Source of the DNA: Actinomycetes bacterium | GTDB lineage: Bacteria > Actinomycetota > Actinomycetes > S36-B12 | Reading direction: 5' to 3' | NCBI GenBank assembly: GCA_024639145.1 | Contig: JAHEIZ010000009.1 | Coordinates: 1-64,000, forward strand | Length of the DNA: 64,000 nucleotides | Shown here: positions 45,478-53,458 of the stretch, in pieces | Layout of the letters: the number at the start of each line of letters is the position of its first letter | Position numbering within the stretch: the stretch's first letter is position 1 | Translations under genes and position numbers: made by a program | The notes under the pieces: generated by a model | The model's database searches: none | What the model was told of the DNA's origin: nothing | Seen by the model: the letters and a program-made list of their open reading frames with translations, nothing else

Positions 45478-46065
45478 GTGAACGCCACGACAACTCCTCG
45501 CGAGGGCCGGCAGCCGATGATCTGCGTCTATTGCTCGGCGAATGAGGCCATCAATGACCGCTACCTGGGCTTGGCTGCCGAGGTCGGCACGGCCATCGCC
45601 GCTCGCGGCTGGGGCCTGGTGTCCGGTGGCGGCTCAGTCTCGATGATGGGGGCCGTGGCCAGGGCCGTGCGAGCCGGCGGCGGGCACACGGTCGGCGTGA
45701 TCCCGCAGAAGCTTATTGAGATGGAAGTCGCCGACCACGATGCCGACGAGCTGATCGTCACCACTGACATGCGCCAGCGCAAGGCGATCATGGACGACCG
45801 CGCTGATGCCTTCCTCGCCCTGCCCGGTGGCATTGGCACTCTGGAAGAGCTCATGGAGGTCTGGACAGCTCGTCACCTGCATATGCACGACAAGCCCGTT
45901 GTCGCCCTGGATCCATGGGATGACTACGCACATCTTCGCGCCCAGGTCACGCACTGGCGCAGCACCGGTTTCGTCAATGAGCACGGAGAAGCCCAGCTGC
46001 AATGGTCGACCACTGTCGAGAGCGCACTCGACCTGATCGCCGCAGACTGGGCTTCCCCGCACTAG
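45478..46065 (+). CDS. LOG family cytokinin riboside 5'-monophosphate phosphoribohydrolase-like (TIGR00730)
   Basis: 195 residues. CVYCSANEAIN near the N-terminus, VSGGGSVSMMGAVARAV, and the hallmark ALPGGIGTLEELMEVWT. The family cleaves adenosine/AMP-type N-glycosidic bonds; in M. tuberculosis Rv1205 makes cytokinins. TAGGGT lies seven bases before this GTG; an in-frame GTG three codons upstream overlaps that hexamer and is less likely. Confidence 0.92.
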   Translation: MNATTTPREGRQPMICVYCSANEAINDRYLGLAAEVGTAIAARGWGLVSGGGSVSMMGAVARAVRAGGGHTVGVIPQKLIEMEVADHDADELIVTTDMRQRKAIMDDRADAFLALPGGIGTLEELMEVWTARHLHMHDKPVVALDPWDDYAHLRAQVTHWRSTGFVNEHGEAQLQWSTTVESALDLIAADWASPH

Positions 46066-46101
46066 CAGGGGGGTGCTAGCGGGTCACTGCTCGTGACGTG
46101 A

Positions 46102-46653
46102 TCAGTTGCTACTGGCCGCACTCGCCGCTGCCTGCACGTGCACATGATCAGCGGTCAGCGTGCTTCCCGACGACGTGCCGCGAACCTCAGCATTCTGGCC
46201 GACCGTGACATCAGCGATGGTGCCGTCCTTCTTCGCATCGGTGTGCACCTTCGTGTTCGCATTGATCACATAGGTGGCGGTGAAGTCATCTGCTGCCTTG
46301 ACGGTGATCGACGTCGCGCTCACCGCGGTGACCGAGCCATTGATCGAGGCGAGGTTCACGAATGCTCCGGTGGAATCCTTGACCGTGGCGGTGCTGTGAA
46401 GTGCGTGACCGCGGCCGATGCCCATTCCGGCGTGATCTCCGCCGCGACCGTTGCCCTGGCCATCGCGCTGTGCGACGGCGCCGGAAGCATCCTTCATGCC
46501 GTGCTTGCCATGCTGGCCGGAGGTGCTTGAGGTGCCGGTGCTTGACGAGCTGTCGCCATTGGCAGCCATCGCCACTCCGGAGACTCCTGTGGCGAGCAGG
46601 GCGCCGAGGGCGAGCGAACCGGCAACGACCGTGATGTTCTTCTTACGCGACAT
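46102..46653 (-). CDS. secreted DUF5666-like protein
   Basis: 183 residues from ATG behind AGGAG. Signal peptide (about 5-32, ending GVAMAANG), a low-complexity Ser/Thr/Gly/His segment, then a beta domain (about 88-175) with GSVTAVSATSITVKAADDFTATYVINANTKV, the DUF5666-type OB-like fold. Its role is unknown. 36 bp separate it from the convergent LOG gene. Confidence 0.82.
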   Translation of the reverse strand: MSRKKNITVVAGSLALGALLATGVSGVAMAANGDSSSSTGTSSTSGQHGKHGMKDASGAVAQRDGQGNGRGGDHAGMGIGRGHALHSTATVKDSTGAFVNLASINGSVTAVSATSITVKAADDFTATYVINANTKVHTDAKKDGTIADVTVGQNAEVRGTSSGSTLTADHVHVQAAASAASSN

Positions 46654-46847
46654 GTGAACTCCTAGTGATTCCTGGCGGGGGCTGGTGCTCCTGCCGTGTG
46701 ACTCCACTCTGCGCTCTCGGATTTCGAGGACGGTTGCCGTTGTCTAAAGGGGAGGTAAGGACATTCGGCAGGTGGCTGAGGACATGGACGGAGCCGAATC
46801 CTTGGCAGAAGTGGGCCGAGTGCCCCCGGCCATGATGGGATGGGCAC

Positions 46848-47072
46848 ATGATGCTCGTCTTCGTCCTCGTGGCCATTGCCGTGATCGCCGGCATTGCCCT
46901 TGCCTCCGTCGGCCGCCTCGGCGAGCTGCCCGAGGCCCCTGCCGACCGCAGGCCGGCCGAGGCCGGATTCGACGTCGTGCTGCGCGGCTACCGCATGGAC
47001 GAAGTCGACGCCGAGCTCGCTGACCTGCGAGCCCGCCTGTCCGCTTATGAGCAGGGGACTTCGGGCCACTAG
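46848..47072 (+). CDS. small membrane-anchored DivIVA-domain protein
   Basis: 74 residues. One N-terminal transmembrane helix (about 3-22) followed by FDVVLRGYRMDEVDAELADLRARL, the DivIVA N-terminal motif. A second ATG directly follows the first. No ribosome-binding site is evident. Full DivIVA/Wag31 polar proteins are longer, so this is a short relative, probably membrane-bound, function unknown. Confidence 0.78.
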   Translation: MMLVFVLVAIAVIAGIALASVGRLGELPEAPADRRPAEAGFDVVLRGYRMDEVDAELADLRARLSAYEQGTSGH

Positions 47073-47209
47073 GCCCGTGTCGCGCTCCCCGGGCCGCCTC
47101 GGGGTCGAGATCGCGGGCTGTCCTGCCCCGCCACGTGCGGCCGAATCCCCATGCGAGATAATGGGACACACGAGTTTCCCGGCCTGGCCGGGCATGAAAG
47201 GGGTTCCAC

Positions 47210-47377
47210 ATGGCCGCGATGAAGCCACGGACGGGCGATGGCCCGCTCGAGGTGACCAAGGAGGGCCGCGGTTACGTCATGCGCGTTCCGCTCGAAGGTG
47301 GCGGACGCCTGGTCGTTGAGCTCAATGCCGAAGAGGCCAAGGAGCTCGGCGAGAAGCTGCTGGTCCTGTTCTCCTAG
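47210..47377 (+). CDS. DUF3117 family protein
   Basis: 55 residues: starts MAAMKPRTGDGPLEVTKEGR, then GYVMRVPLEGGGRLVVELN and AEEAKELGEKL. This is the near-invariant actinobacterial DUF3117 protein (Rv1211 position). AAAGGGG lies seven bases before the ATG. Function unknown. Its short length makes it easy to overlook. A 15-bp hairpin follows directly. Confidence 0.93.
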   Translation: MAAMKPRTGDGPLEVTKEGRGYVMRVPLEGGGRLVVELNAEEAKELGEKLLVLFS

Positions 47378-47389
47378 TACCTGACATTC

Positions 47390-47424
47390 ATGAGCCCCGT
47401 CCCTCACTGAGGGACGGGGCTCAT
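47390..47424. terminator. bidirectional terminator between DUF3117 gene and O-methyltransferase
   Basis: Perfect 15-bp stem ATGAGCCCCGTCCCT / AGGGACGGGGCTCAT with loop CACTG, situated between two convergent genes and ending in AT-rich bases on both sides. Confidence 0.9.
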
Positions 47425-47444
47425 GTCATGTTCGGGTGCGCCTG

Positions 47445-48098
47445 CTACTCGTGGGTGCGCAGGGTTGCAATCAGCAGGCCATTGCCCACAGTCAGCAGTG
47501 CCGGCAGCCAGTGATCCTCGTCGCGCAGCGTGTTCGCCGCCTCGCGCAGGGCCTGCTGGCCTGCTTCGCGCTGACCGGAGTCTGCGAGGCCGCCGGTACC
47601 GAGTGCGGAGTTCAGGACGATGAGTCCGCCCGAGCGCAGCAGGCGACGTGCCTGGGCGAGGATCGCCGGGTACTCGGTGCGATCGCCATTGACGAACACG
47701 ATGTCGTAAGCCGAATCCTGCAGGCGGGGGAGCACCTCGAGGGCGCGGCCGGTGATCAGGCGCGTGCGCACGTGGTCGTAGCCCAGGGCGGTAAAGGTGT
47801 CGCGAGCCACGCGCTGGTTCTCGGCTTCGACGTCGATCGAGGTCAAAATGCCCTCGTCCGTCATGCCGGCCAGGAGCGCCGCGCCGGAGACCCCGGTGCT
47901 CGCACCGATCTCGACGACGGCCGAGGCATTCACAGAAGCGGCCAGCACGCTGAGCAGGGCAGCAGTCGAGGGGCTGATGGCATCGGAGCCCAGGTCGGCG
48001 GCCTTCGCGCGGGCCGTGCGAACTGCCTCGGACTCATCGAGCCAGTCGTTGGCGAGAGTCCAGGACTCGGCGTTCAGGGGTCGTGATGTGGTTGCGAT
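47445..48098 (-). CDS. SAM-dependent O-methyltransferase with probable ATC start
   Basis: 217 residues if read from ATC 48098, which lies five bases behind GGAGGT. The first ATG/GTG in frame is GTG 47948 and would give only 168 residues, starting within the helix before the SAM motif. The upstream frame reads ESWTLANDWLDESE, then DLGSDAISPSTAALLSVL, which aligns with the N-terminus of Rv1220c from memory. SAM-binding motif I is VVEIGASTGVSG. It methylates an unknown hydroxyl. It is in the Rv1220c position next to htrA. Confidence 0.8.
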   Translation of the reverse strand: MATTSRPLNAESWTLANDWLDESEAVRTARAKAADLGSDAISPSTAALLSVLAASVNASAVVEIGASTGVSGAALLAGMTDEGILTSIDVEAENQRVARDTFTALGYDHVRTRLITGRALEVLPRLQDSAYDIVFVNGDRTEYPAILAQARRLLRSGGLIVLNSALGTGGLADSGQREAGQQALREAANTLRDEDHWLPALLTVGNGLLIATLRTHE

Positions 48099-48167
48099 GA
48101 CGCACCTCCGCTGTTGCTGTGATCACGGGCAGCCTAGCCTGGTGCCAGGAACCGTGAGAGGACAAGC

Positions 48168-49358
48168 ATGTCGGACCAGACCCCCGAGCCCGTGATGCCG
48201 CCTGCGCCGGCCCAGGGCTCGCCCGTGGATCCCGTACCTGCCCCCTCGGTCGTGACCGCGCCCGCGGTCCCTGCCCCTGCCACGTCACGACGCGGACTCG
48301 GTGTCTTCGCCGTCATCATGATCGCGGCAGTCACCTCGCTGGTCGTCGGTCTCTTCGCGGGGCTCGGCGGCTATCTGATGGGCCAGGGCATCGACTCCTC
48401 GTCGAGCACCGTTGTCAGCCTGCCGCAGGCCAGCGACGACACCGGCGCAGCGAGTACCCCCGGTGCGTCGATTGCGGCGATCGCGGCAGCCGAGCTGCCG
48501 TCTGTCGTGTCCATCGTCGCTACCGGCGCGAACTCCGCCGGCAGCGGCTCCGGCTTCGTCATCCGATCCGATGGTTACATCCTCACCAATAATCATGTCG
48601 TCGCGATCGCCAAGGGCGGCAAGCTCGAAGTGGTCTTCAACGACGGCACGCGTATCAAGGGCGATGTCGTCGGCACGAACCCCGAGTACGACATCGCTGT
48701 CGTCAAGGTGGCCAAGAAGGGCCTGCCCGCGATGCTCATCGGCAATTCCGATGAGGTGTCCGTCGGCGACATGGCCATCGCGATCGGGGCGCCGCTCGGA
48801 CTCGACGGCACCGTGACCGCCGGAATCATCAGCGCACTTGATCGTCCGGTCACCGCTGGTGACAGTGGCGACACCTCGTTCATCAACGCGATCCAGACTG
48901 ATGCCGCGATCAATCCCGGTAACTCCGGCGGACCGTTGCTCGACGGGGCAGGTCACGTGATCGGCATCAACTCCGCGATTGCATCCATGGCCACCGGCAA
49001 TAGCGAGGCAGGAAGCATCGGCCTCGGCTTCGCGATCCCGATCAACACTGCCAAGCGCATCGCCGAGGAGCTCATCTCGACCGGCACGTCGCAGACACCG
49101 GTCATTGGAGTAAATCTCGACACGAACTACGAGGGCCCCGGTGCGAAGGTGCTGGAGGTCAAGGCCAATGGCCCGTCAGAAGCCGCCGGTCTGCAGAAGG
49201 GCGACATCATCACGAGCCTCGGTGGGCGTCTCATCGAGGATGCCACCGAACTTGTGGTCGCCATTCGCACCCATGCTCCCGGTGACAAGGTCGACGTGAA
49301 GATCGATCGCGGTGGCGGCTCCGTCAGCGCCACGATCACCCTTGGATCAGCGGAGTAG
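48168..49358 (+). CDS. htrA: HtrA/DegP-type serine protease with PDZ domain
   Basis: 396 residues. Pro-rich cytoplasmic N-terminus, one membrane helix (about 43-66), trypsin-like domain with H143 (ILTNNHVVA), D175 (EYDIAVVK) and S253 (NPGNSGGPL), then one PDZ domain (about 300-390). It degrades or refolds damaged extracytoplasmic proteins. Ribosome-binding site GAGAGGA before ATG. In mycobacteria sigE and rseA lie directly upstream; here only 69 bp separate it from the methyltransferase. Confidence 0.95.
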   Translation: MSDQTPEPVMPPAPAQGSPVDPVPAPSVVTAPAVPAPATSRRGLGVFAVIMIAAVTSLVVGLFAGLGGYLMGQGIDSSSSTVVSLPQASDDTGAASTPGASIAAIAAAELPSVVSIVATGANSAGSGSGFVIRSDGYILTNNHVVAIAKGGKLEVVFNDGTRIKGDVVGTNPEYDIAVVKVAKKGLPAMLIGNSDEVSVGDMAIAIGAPLGLDGTVTAGIISALDRPVTAGDSGDTSFINAIQTDAAINPGNSGGPLLDGAGHVIGINSAIASMATGNSEAGSIGLGFAIPINTAKRIAEELISTGTSQTPVIGVNLDTNYEGPGAKVLEVKANGPSEAAGLQKGDIITSLGGRLIEDATELVVAIRTHAPGDKVDVKIDRGGGSVSATITLGSAE

Positions 49359-49367
49359 TCTGCAGAC

Positions 49368-49700
49368 GTGTTCGACATCGGTATCGGCGAGCTGATCGTG
49401 CTCGGCGCCCTGGGCCTGCTGGTCTTCGGCCCCGAGCGACTCCCGCGCGCCGCCGCCGATGCGGGCAAGTGGATTCGCCAGATTCGGCAGATGGCGATGA
49501 ATGCGAAGAATGATCTCGCCGACTCGGCCGGTATTGATCTCGGCGACACCATGGACGCAGTCAAGAGCCTCACCGATCTGCATCCGCGCAAGATTGCCTC
49601 GAGCCTGATGGCCGATGACCCCGCGCCGAAGGCCAAGGGGAGTACGCAGGCCGCAGCCTCGGATCCGCCGCGACCTGCATTCGACCCCGACGCAACCTGA
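49368..49700 (+). CDS. tatB: Sec-independent translocase subunit TatB
   Basis: 110 residues. N-terminal helix MFDIGIGELIVLGALGLLVFGPERLP with the TatB-typical FGPERLP hinge, amphipathic helix (about 28-50), and a charged variable tail. It receives folded, twin-arginine-signal proteins at the membrane with TatC. GTG start six bases behind TAGTCT. The TAG of this -10 is the stop codon of htrA. Confidence 0.93.
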   Translation: MFDIGIGELIVLGALGLLVFGPERLPRAAADAGKWIRQIRQMAMNAKNDLADSAGIDLGDTMDAVKSLTDLHPRKIASSLMADDPAPKAKGSTQAAASDPPRPAFDPDAT

Positions 49701-49702
49701 CT

Positions 49703-50635
49703 ATGCAGCAGATGAGTTCTGCACAAAGCGCGTTACTTGCGGATGTGAAAGCGCTCGAGCCCATCGCGCTTCCCCTTCTCGATTCCCAGGGGTGCGTGCT
49801 TGCACGCGATGTCGTAGCTCCTGCTGACGTGCCGGCCTTCGCGACCGCGGAGTGTGCGGGTTTCGCAATTCGTGCAAATGACCATGAGCCCGGTGAGGTG
49901 CTCAGGGTCGTCGATGACGTACCTGCCGGTTTTCGCGCATCCGAGGCATTGATCCCGGGCACGTGCATCGCGGTCACTCGTGGCGCACCAGTCCCGGACG
50001 AAGCAGACACAGTTGTCGCACTCGCAAGTTCTCGATCTGTGGACGGCGGAGTCATCCTCGATGGAACATCTCCGGGTAGCGGGGTCATCAGGGCCGGTGC
50101 ACTCATCACAGCCGGTGCACCGCTCGCCCGGGCCGGACAGTTGCTCGACGCCGAACTCATCGGGATCCTGGCGCGCGCCGGCATCCGGTCGGTGGAAGTG
50201 CATCCCCGTCCTCGAGTTCTGGTGGTCACGGTCGGCACTGAATACGTCGAACCCGGGGTTCCCACTCCAACCGGCCTCGTGGCCGATCACCTCAGCTTCC
50301 TCGCGGCCGCGCTCGTCACAGAGGCGGGCGGCACCGCCTTTCGCATCCCACCGGTGCTTGACGACCTAGCCGAGGTCGAGGCGGTGGTCGATGACAATGC
50401 CTACCGCAGTGACCTCATCGTGCTCTGCGGAATCGATGCCCGGGACACAGAGGTCGTTGCTGCACCCCTCGGCCTCGAGGTGACCGCGGTGGGGGACCAC
50501 CAGGTCATGGTCCATGGCAACCGTGAGGGCGCAGTGATCCTCGGATTCGCCGATGACCCCGCCACGCTCCAGGCTCAGGCCCGCGAGATCCTGCCAGCCG
50601 TACTCAATCGACTGAAGGGCCAGCAGGAGCAATGA
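49703..50635 (+). CDS. MoeA-like protein lacking catalytic residues
   Basis: 310 residues, about 90 shorter than MoeA. The fold is recognisable: an N-terminal segment LPLLDSQGCVLARDVVAP, then domains matching MoeA II-III with PTGLVADHLSFLAAAL and DDLAEVEAVVDD. Key positions differ. The conserved SAMDGYA is AECAGFA, so the Asp is lost; STGDEL is TVGTEYV; and the TSGGVS loop is LCGIDA. It is therefore unlikely to insert molybdate, and may bind another ligand. Start two bases after tatB; an ATG three codons in is an alternative. Confidence 0.78.
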   Translation: MQQMSSAQSALLADVKALEPIALPLLDSQGCVLARDVVAPADVPAFATAECAGFAIRANDHEPGEVLRVVDDVPAGFRASEALIPGTCIAVTRGAPVPDEADTVVALASSRSVDGGVILDGTSPGSGVIRAGALITAGAPLARAGQLLDAELIGILARAGIRSVEVHPRPRVLVVTVGTEYVEPGVPTPTGLVADHLSFLAAALVTEAGGTAFRIPPVLDDLAEVEAVVDDNAYRSDLIVLCGIDARDTEVVAAPLGLEVTAVGDHQVMVHGNREGAVILGFADDPATLQAQAREILPAVLNRLKGQQEQ

Positions 50636-50639
50636 GAAA

Positions 50640-50666
50640 GCCCCGGCGCGCTGAGCGCACCGGGGC
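50640..50666 (+). terminator. terminator after the MoeA-like gene
   Basis: GCCCCGG-CGCGC / GCGCA-CCGGGGC around CTGA-like loop bases with one G-T-type mismatch. A second short CACA/TGTG hairpin with T5 follows at about 50671-50684. Confidence 0.75.
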
Positions 50667-50688
50667 CTGTCACAGCTTTTTGTGATGA

Positions 50689-50931
50689 CTATTTGTCGGA
50701 CTGCTTACCGTCGTCCTTGCCGAGCATCTTGCGAATCGTCATTCGGGGAATCTCGGTGAGCTGGGAAACCTTGCTCTCGCTGAGAATCCCGGCCTCAACC
50801 GAGCCCTGAACTATCAGGGCCAGGTTGTCTCGGGCGGCGCGCTCCTTCTTCTTAGCGGCGCGCCAGTCCTTGGTGGCCTTCTCGAGTGCCTTGGTCGCCT
50901 CGGCCTTGGCCGAGGCGCTTGCCTTCACCAT
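50689..50931 (-). CDS. small helical protein with putative helix-turn-helix
   Basis: 80 residues. Residues 5-40 are Lys/Ala/Glu-rich and probably coiled coil (AKAEATKALEKATKDWRAAKKKERAA). Residues 42-75 look like a helix-turn-helix: LIVQGSVEAGILSESKVSQLTEIP, then RMTIRKMLGK. Not a family I can name. It starts two bases after the stop of the next upstream gene (50934-51161), so the pair forms an operon. It may bind the palindromes upstream of the pair (inference). Confidence 0.7.
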   Translation of the reverse strand: MVKASASAKAEATKALEKATKDWRAAKKKERAARDNLALIVQGSVEAGILSESKVSQLTEIPRMTIRKMLGKDDGKQSDK

Positions 50932-50933
50932 GG

Positions 50934-51161
50934 CTAAGCAGGAAGGCGGTCAGCCAGGGGTGCCATGGCCTTGTGCATCTCGCTCCACTCGAGGGCCTCA
51001 TCGATGTGATTGGTCTCGTAGCGACTGCTGCAGGTGCAGGTAAGAACGAAGTGGCAGGTCGAGTAATCGAAGGTCGACTCGACGCGGTGACCGAGCTCGC
51101 TCGAACTCGACGCGGTGACGACAGTCGTGGCGCTGTGGCGCTTGAAGATATGCATGTTCAT
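50934..51161 (-). CDS. small cysteine-containing protein of unknown function
   Basis: 75 residues. The centre reads CHFVLTCTCSSRYETN: three closely spaced cysteines. The N-terminus begins MNMHIFKRHSATTVV. No family recognised. A very strong ribosome-binding site, AAGGAGG, lies five bases before the ATG, so translation is likely. It is first in a two-gene operon preceded by a set of palindromes. Confidence 0.65.
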   Translation of the reverse strand: MNMHIFKRHSATTVVTASSSSELGHRVESTFDYSTCHFVLTCTCSSRYETNHIDEALEWSEMHKAMAPLADRLPA

Positions 51162-51200
51162 GGTGCCTCCTTGCGAACTCTGTGTTCGTATGTGGATTCA

Positions 51201-51260
51201 GTATAGGCCTATACAGGTTTTCTGTCCAGCCCTAGACACACCGAGTGTCTAGGGCTATAC
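51201..51260. promoter_or_regulatory. palindrome array between small-gene operon and pstC
   Basis: GTATAGGCCTATAC (51201-51214) is a perfect palindrome. AGCCCTAGACAC-ACCGA-GTGTCTAGGGCT (51228-51256) is a perfect 12-bp inverted repeat. GTCTAGGGCTATAC (51247-51260) repeats the first element with 12 of 14 bases. It lies 40 bp upstream of the 75-residue gene, so an autoregulated operator cluster is likely. Confidence 0.75.
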
Positions 51261-51321
51261 CGAATCGTTATAAAGGCCCGATTTTCGGCTCCCCTATGAG
51301 GGAATTCCACCCCTCGTGGGG

Positions 51322-51343
51322 GTTCATCTGGTGTTCATCTGCT
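51322..51343 (+). promoter_or_regulatory. PHO-box-like direct repeat before pstC
   Basis: Two 11-bp units GTTCATCTGGT and GTTCATCTGCT are exactly adjacent. This matches the actinobacterial PhoP box of GTTCACC-type units at 11-bp period (established in Streptomyces), and implies induction by phosphate limitation. Confidence 0.85.
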
Positions 51344-51380
51344 GGTCAGGAGGTGTTTCCGCGGCGCACGACCTGACGCC

Positions 51381-52376
51381 ATGTCGGGTCACCAAGATTT
51401 GGCCATGGCTCAGGTCGACGCACCGCAGTTCCGCGATCTCGCGACGAACGTCAACTCCCACCGTGGTGACCGCATCTTCAATCGTGTCATCACCGGTCTG
51501 GCCTTCTCGGCGCTGATCATCCTGGCCGGCATCACCGTCTTCCTTGGTGCTCAGACCATTCCGGTGCTCAAGGACCAGGGCCTCTCATTCCTGACCTCGA
51601 CCGTGTGGGACTCCCTCGGCACTCCGCCCCAGTATGGAATCTGGGGAATGCTCTACGGCTCGATCTTGCTGTCGGTGATCGCTCTCGTCATCGCCGTGCC
51701 GGCCTCGTTGCTGCTCTCGATCTTCATGGTGTTCATCGCCCCGACCAAGCTCGCCAAGATTATGACCAACGTCGTCGACCTCATGGCCGCGATTCCTTCA
51801 GTCATCATCGGCCTGTGGGCCTTCTACGTGCTCGCCCCGACAGCGGTCGGCTGGCAGGAGCTCATGAACCAGTACCTCGGCTGGATCCCGATCTTCCAGA
51901 ATTCGAGTGGGAACTTCAACGGCACACCGTTCATCGCCGGCTTCGTGCTCGCCGTGATGATGATCCCGATCATCACCTCGGTCACCCGTGAGGTCATGGG
52001 CCGCACGCCCCCCGAGCTCATCAATGCCTCCGAGGCACTGGGCTGCTCGCTCTGGACGATGCTGCGCTACGTCGCGCTGCCCTTCGGTCGTGGCGGCATC
52101 GTCGGCGGCATCATGCTCGGCCTGGGCCGCGCACTCGGCGAGACCATCGCGGTGTTCTTCGTCCTCAAGCTTGTCTTCGACGTGAACTACTACCAAATCC
52201 TCGAGTCGGGTGGTGGCTCGGTCGCGACCCTGATCGTCTCGAAGTTCGGTGATGCGTCCGGTCCGTTCGAGACCCAGGTACTTCTCGCCGCAGGCTTCTT
52301 CCTCTTCGCGGGCACCCTCGTGGTGAACGTCATCGCCAACCTCATCGTCAAGCGGACAGGACGCCTGCAGTCATGA
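51381..52376 (+). CDS. pstC: phosphate ABC transporter permease PstC
   Basis: 331 residues. Six membrane segments. The EAA-like loop is REVMGRTPPELINASEALGCSLWTML, and the GRALGETIAVFFVL motif is typical of PstC. An internal ATG at 51405 (MAQVDAP) is an alternative start because CAAGAT lies six bases before it. Part of a five-gene phosphate uptake cluster; the stop overlaps pstA (ATGA). Confidence 0.95.
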   Translation: MSGHQDLAMAQVDAPQFRDLATNVNSHRGDRIFNRVITGLAFSALIILAGITVFLGAQTIPVLKDQGLSFLTSTVWDSLGTPPQYGIWGMLYGSILLSVIALVIAVPASLLLSIFMVFIAPTKLAKIMTNVVDLMAAIPSVIIGLWAFYVLAPTAVGWQELMNQYLGWIPIFQNSSGNFNGTPFIAGFVLAVMMIPIITSVTREVMGRTPPELINASEALGCSLWTMLRYVALPFGRGGIVGGIMLGLGRALGETIAVFFVLKLVFDVNYYQILESGGGSVATLIVSKFGDASGPFETQVLLAAGFFLFAGTLVVNVIANLIVKRTGRLQS

Positions 52377-53458
52377 GCGCAACCATCACCTTCGACTCCA
52401 ACGCCATCCCGGAACTGCAGAAGCAGAATCCGCAGGCTCCATGGAATAAGCGAACCTCCAGCTTCAAGCGAATCGTCGCCCTGGCAGTGGTCCTGCCGGC
52501 ACTCATCATCGGCGCACTGTTTCTCTTCACCAGCATCCAGGGGCCGGTCATCATGATCGGTATCTACCTGCCGTTGCAGATCATCGCCGCCGTCTCCGCC
52601 GCGATCTCGCAGCGCGGGGCCAAGGCCGCCGGCGATGCCGTCATCATCGTCTGCGCCATCGGTGCCACCCTCTTCAGCTTCATCATCCTGCTCTCGCTGC
52701 TCTGGTCGATCGTGAGCAAGGGCATGGAGGCGATGAGCTTCGCATTCCTGTTCCAGAACAACGAGTACATCTCCCCGAGCACTCCGCTTGGCTGGGGCGG
52801 CGTTGGCCACGCAGTGCTCGGTACCGTGATGATCGTCGCGATCGCGACTTTGATCTCAATGCCGATCGGCGTCGCAACCGCGCTCTACATCACCGAGGTG
52901 CGCGGTAAGGCCGTGCCTTACGTGCGCTTCTTCGTGCAGGCGATGTCGGGCGTTCCCTCGGTTGTCGCCGGTCTATTCATCCTGACTGTCTTCATCCTCA
53001 CTGGCGTCTTCCAGCAGAGTGCACTCACCGGTGGCCTCGCCTACGCGATCCTCATGCTCCCGACCGTCGCCCGTACGGCCGAGGAAGTCCTGCGCCTGAT
53101 TCCCGATGACCTGCGCACCGGCGCGCTCGCACTGGGCTCCACCCGAGCTCGCGTCGTGCTCAAGGTTGTCGTTCCTGCAGCGAAGACAGGCCTGATCACC
53201 GCAATGATCCTGGGCATCGCCCGCGTTGTCGGCGAGACTGCGCCGCTGCTCATGACCGCTCTGAAGAACGACAAGACCGTGCTCAACCCGATCATGGAGC
53301 CCATTACGGCCCTGCCGGTCTACATCTTCAGCAACGTCGCTCAGCCGTACCCGGCCGCCGTTGCCCGAGCCTGGGGTGCAGCACTCGTGCTGATGATCCT
53401 GGTCGCGATCCTGTTCACCGTGACCCGCATCCTGACGTCGAAGCGACCAGGTCGATGA
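52373..53458 (+). CDS. pstA: phosphate ABC transporter permease PstA
   Basis: 361 residues. It starts with about 30 cytoplasmic residues, then two extra N-terminal hydrophobic segments before the PstA core. Core motifs are ALYITEVRGKAVPYVRFFVQAMSGVPSVVAGLF, RTAEEVLRLIPDDLRTGALALGSTR, and VVGETAPLLMTA. Forms the channel with PstC. ATGA overlaps with both neighbours indicate coupled translation. Confidence 0.95.
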   Translation: MSATITFDSNAIPELQKQNPQAPWNKRTSSFKRIVALAVVLPALIIGALFLFTSIQGPVIMIGIYLPLQIIAAVSAAISQRGAKAAGDAVIIVCAIGATLFSFIILLSLLWSIVSKGMEAMSFAFLFQNNEYISPSTPLGWGGVGHAVLGTVMIVAIATLISMPIGVATALYITEVRGKAVPYVRFFVQAMSGVPSVVAGLFILTVFILTGVFQQSALTGGLAYAILMLPTVARTAEEVLRLIPDDLRTGALALGSTRARVVLKVVVPAAKTGLITAMILGIARVVGETAPLLMTALKNDKTVLNPIMEPITALPVYIFSNVAQPYPAAVARAWGAALVLMILVAILFTVTRILTSKRPGR

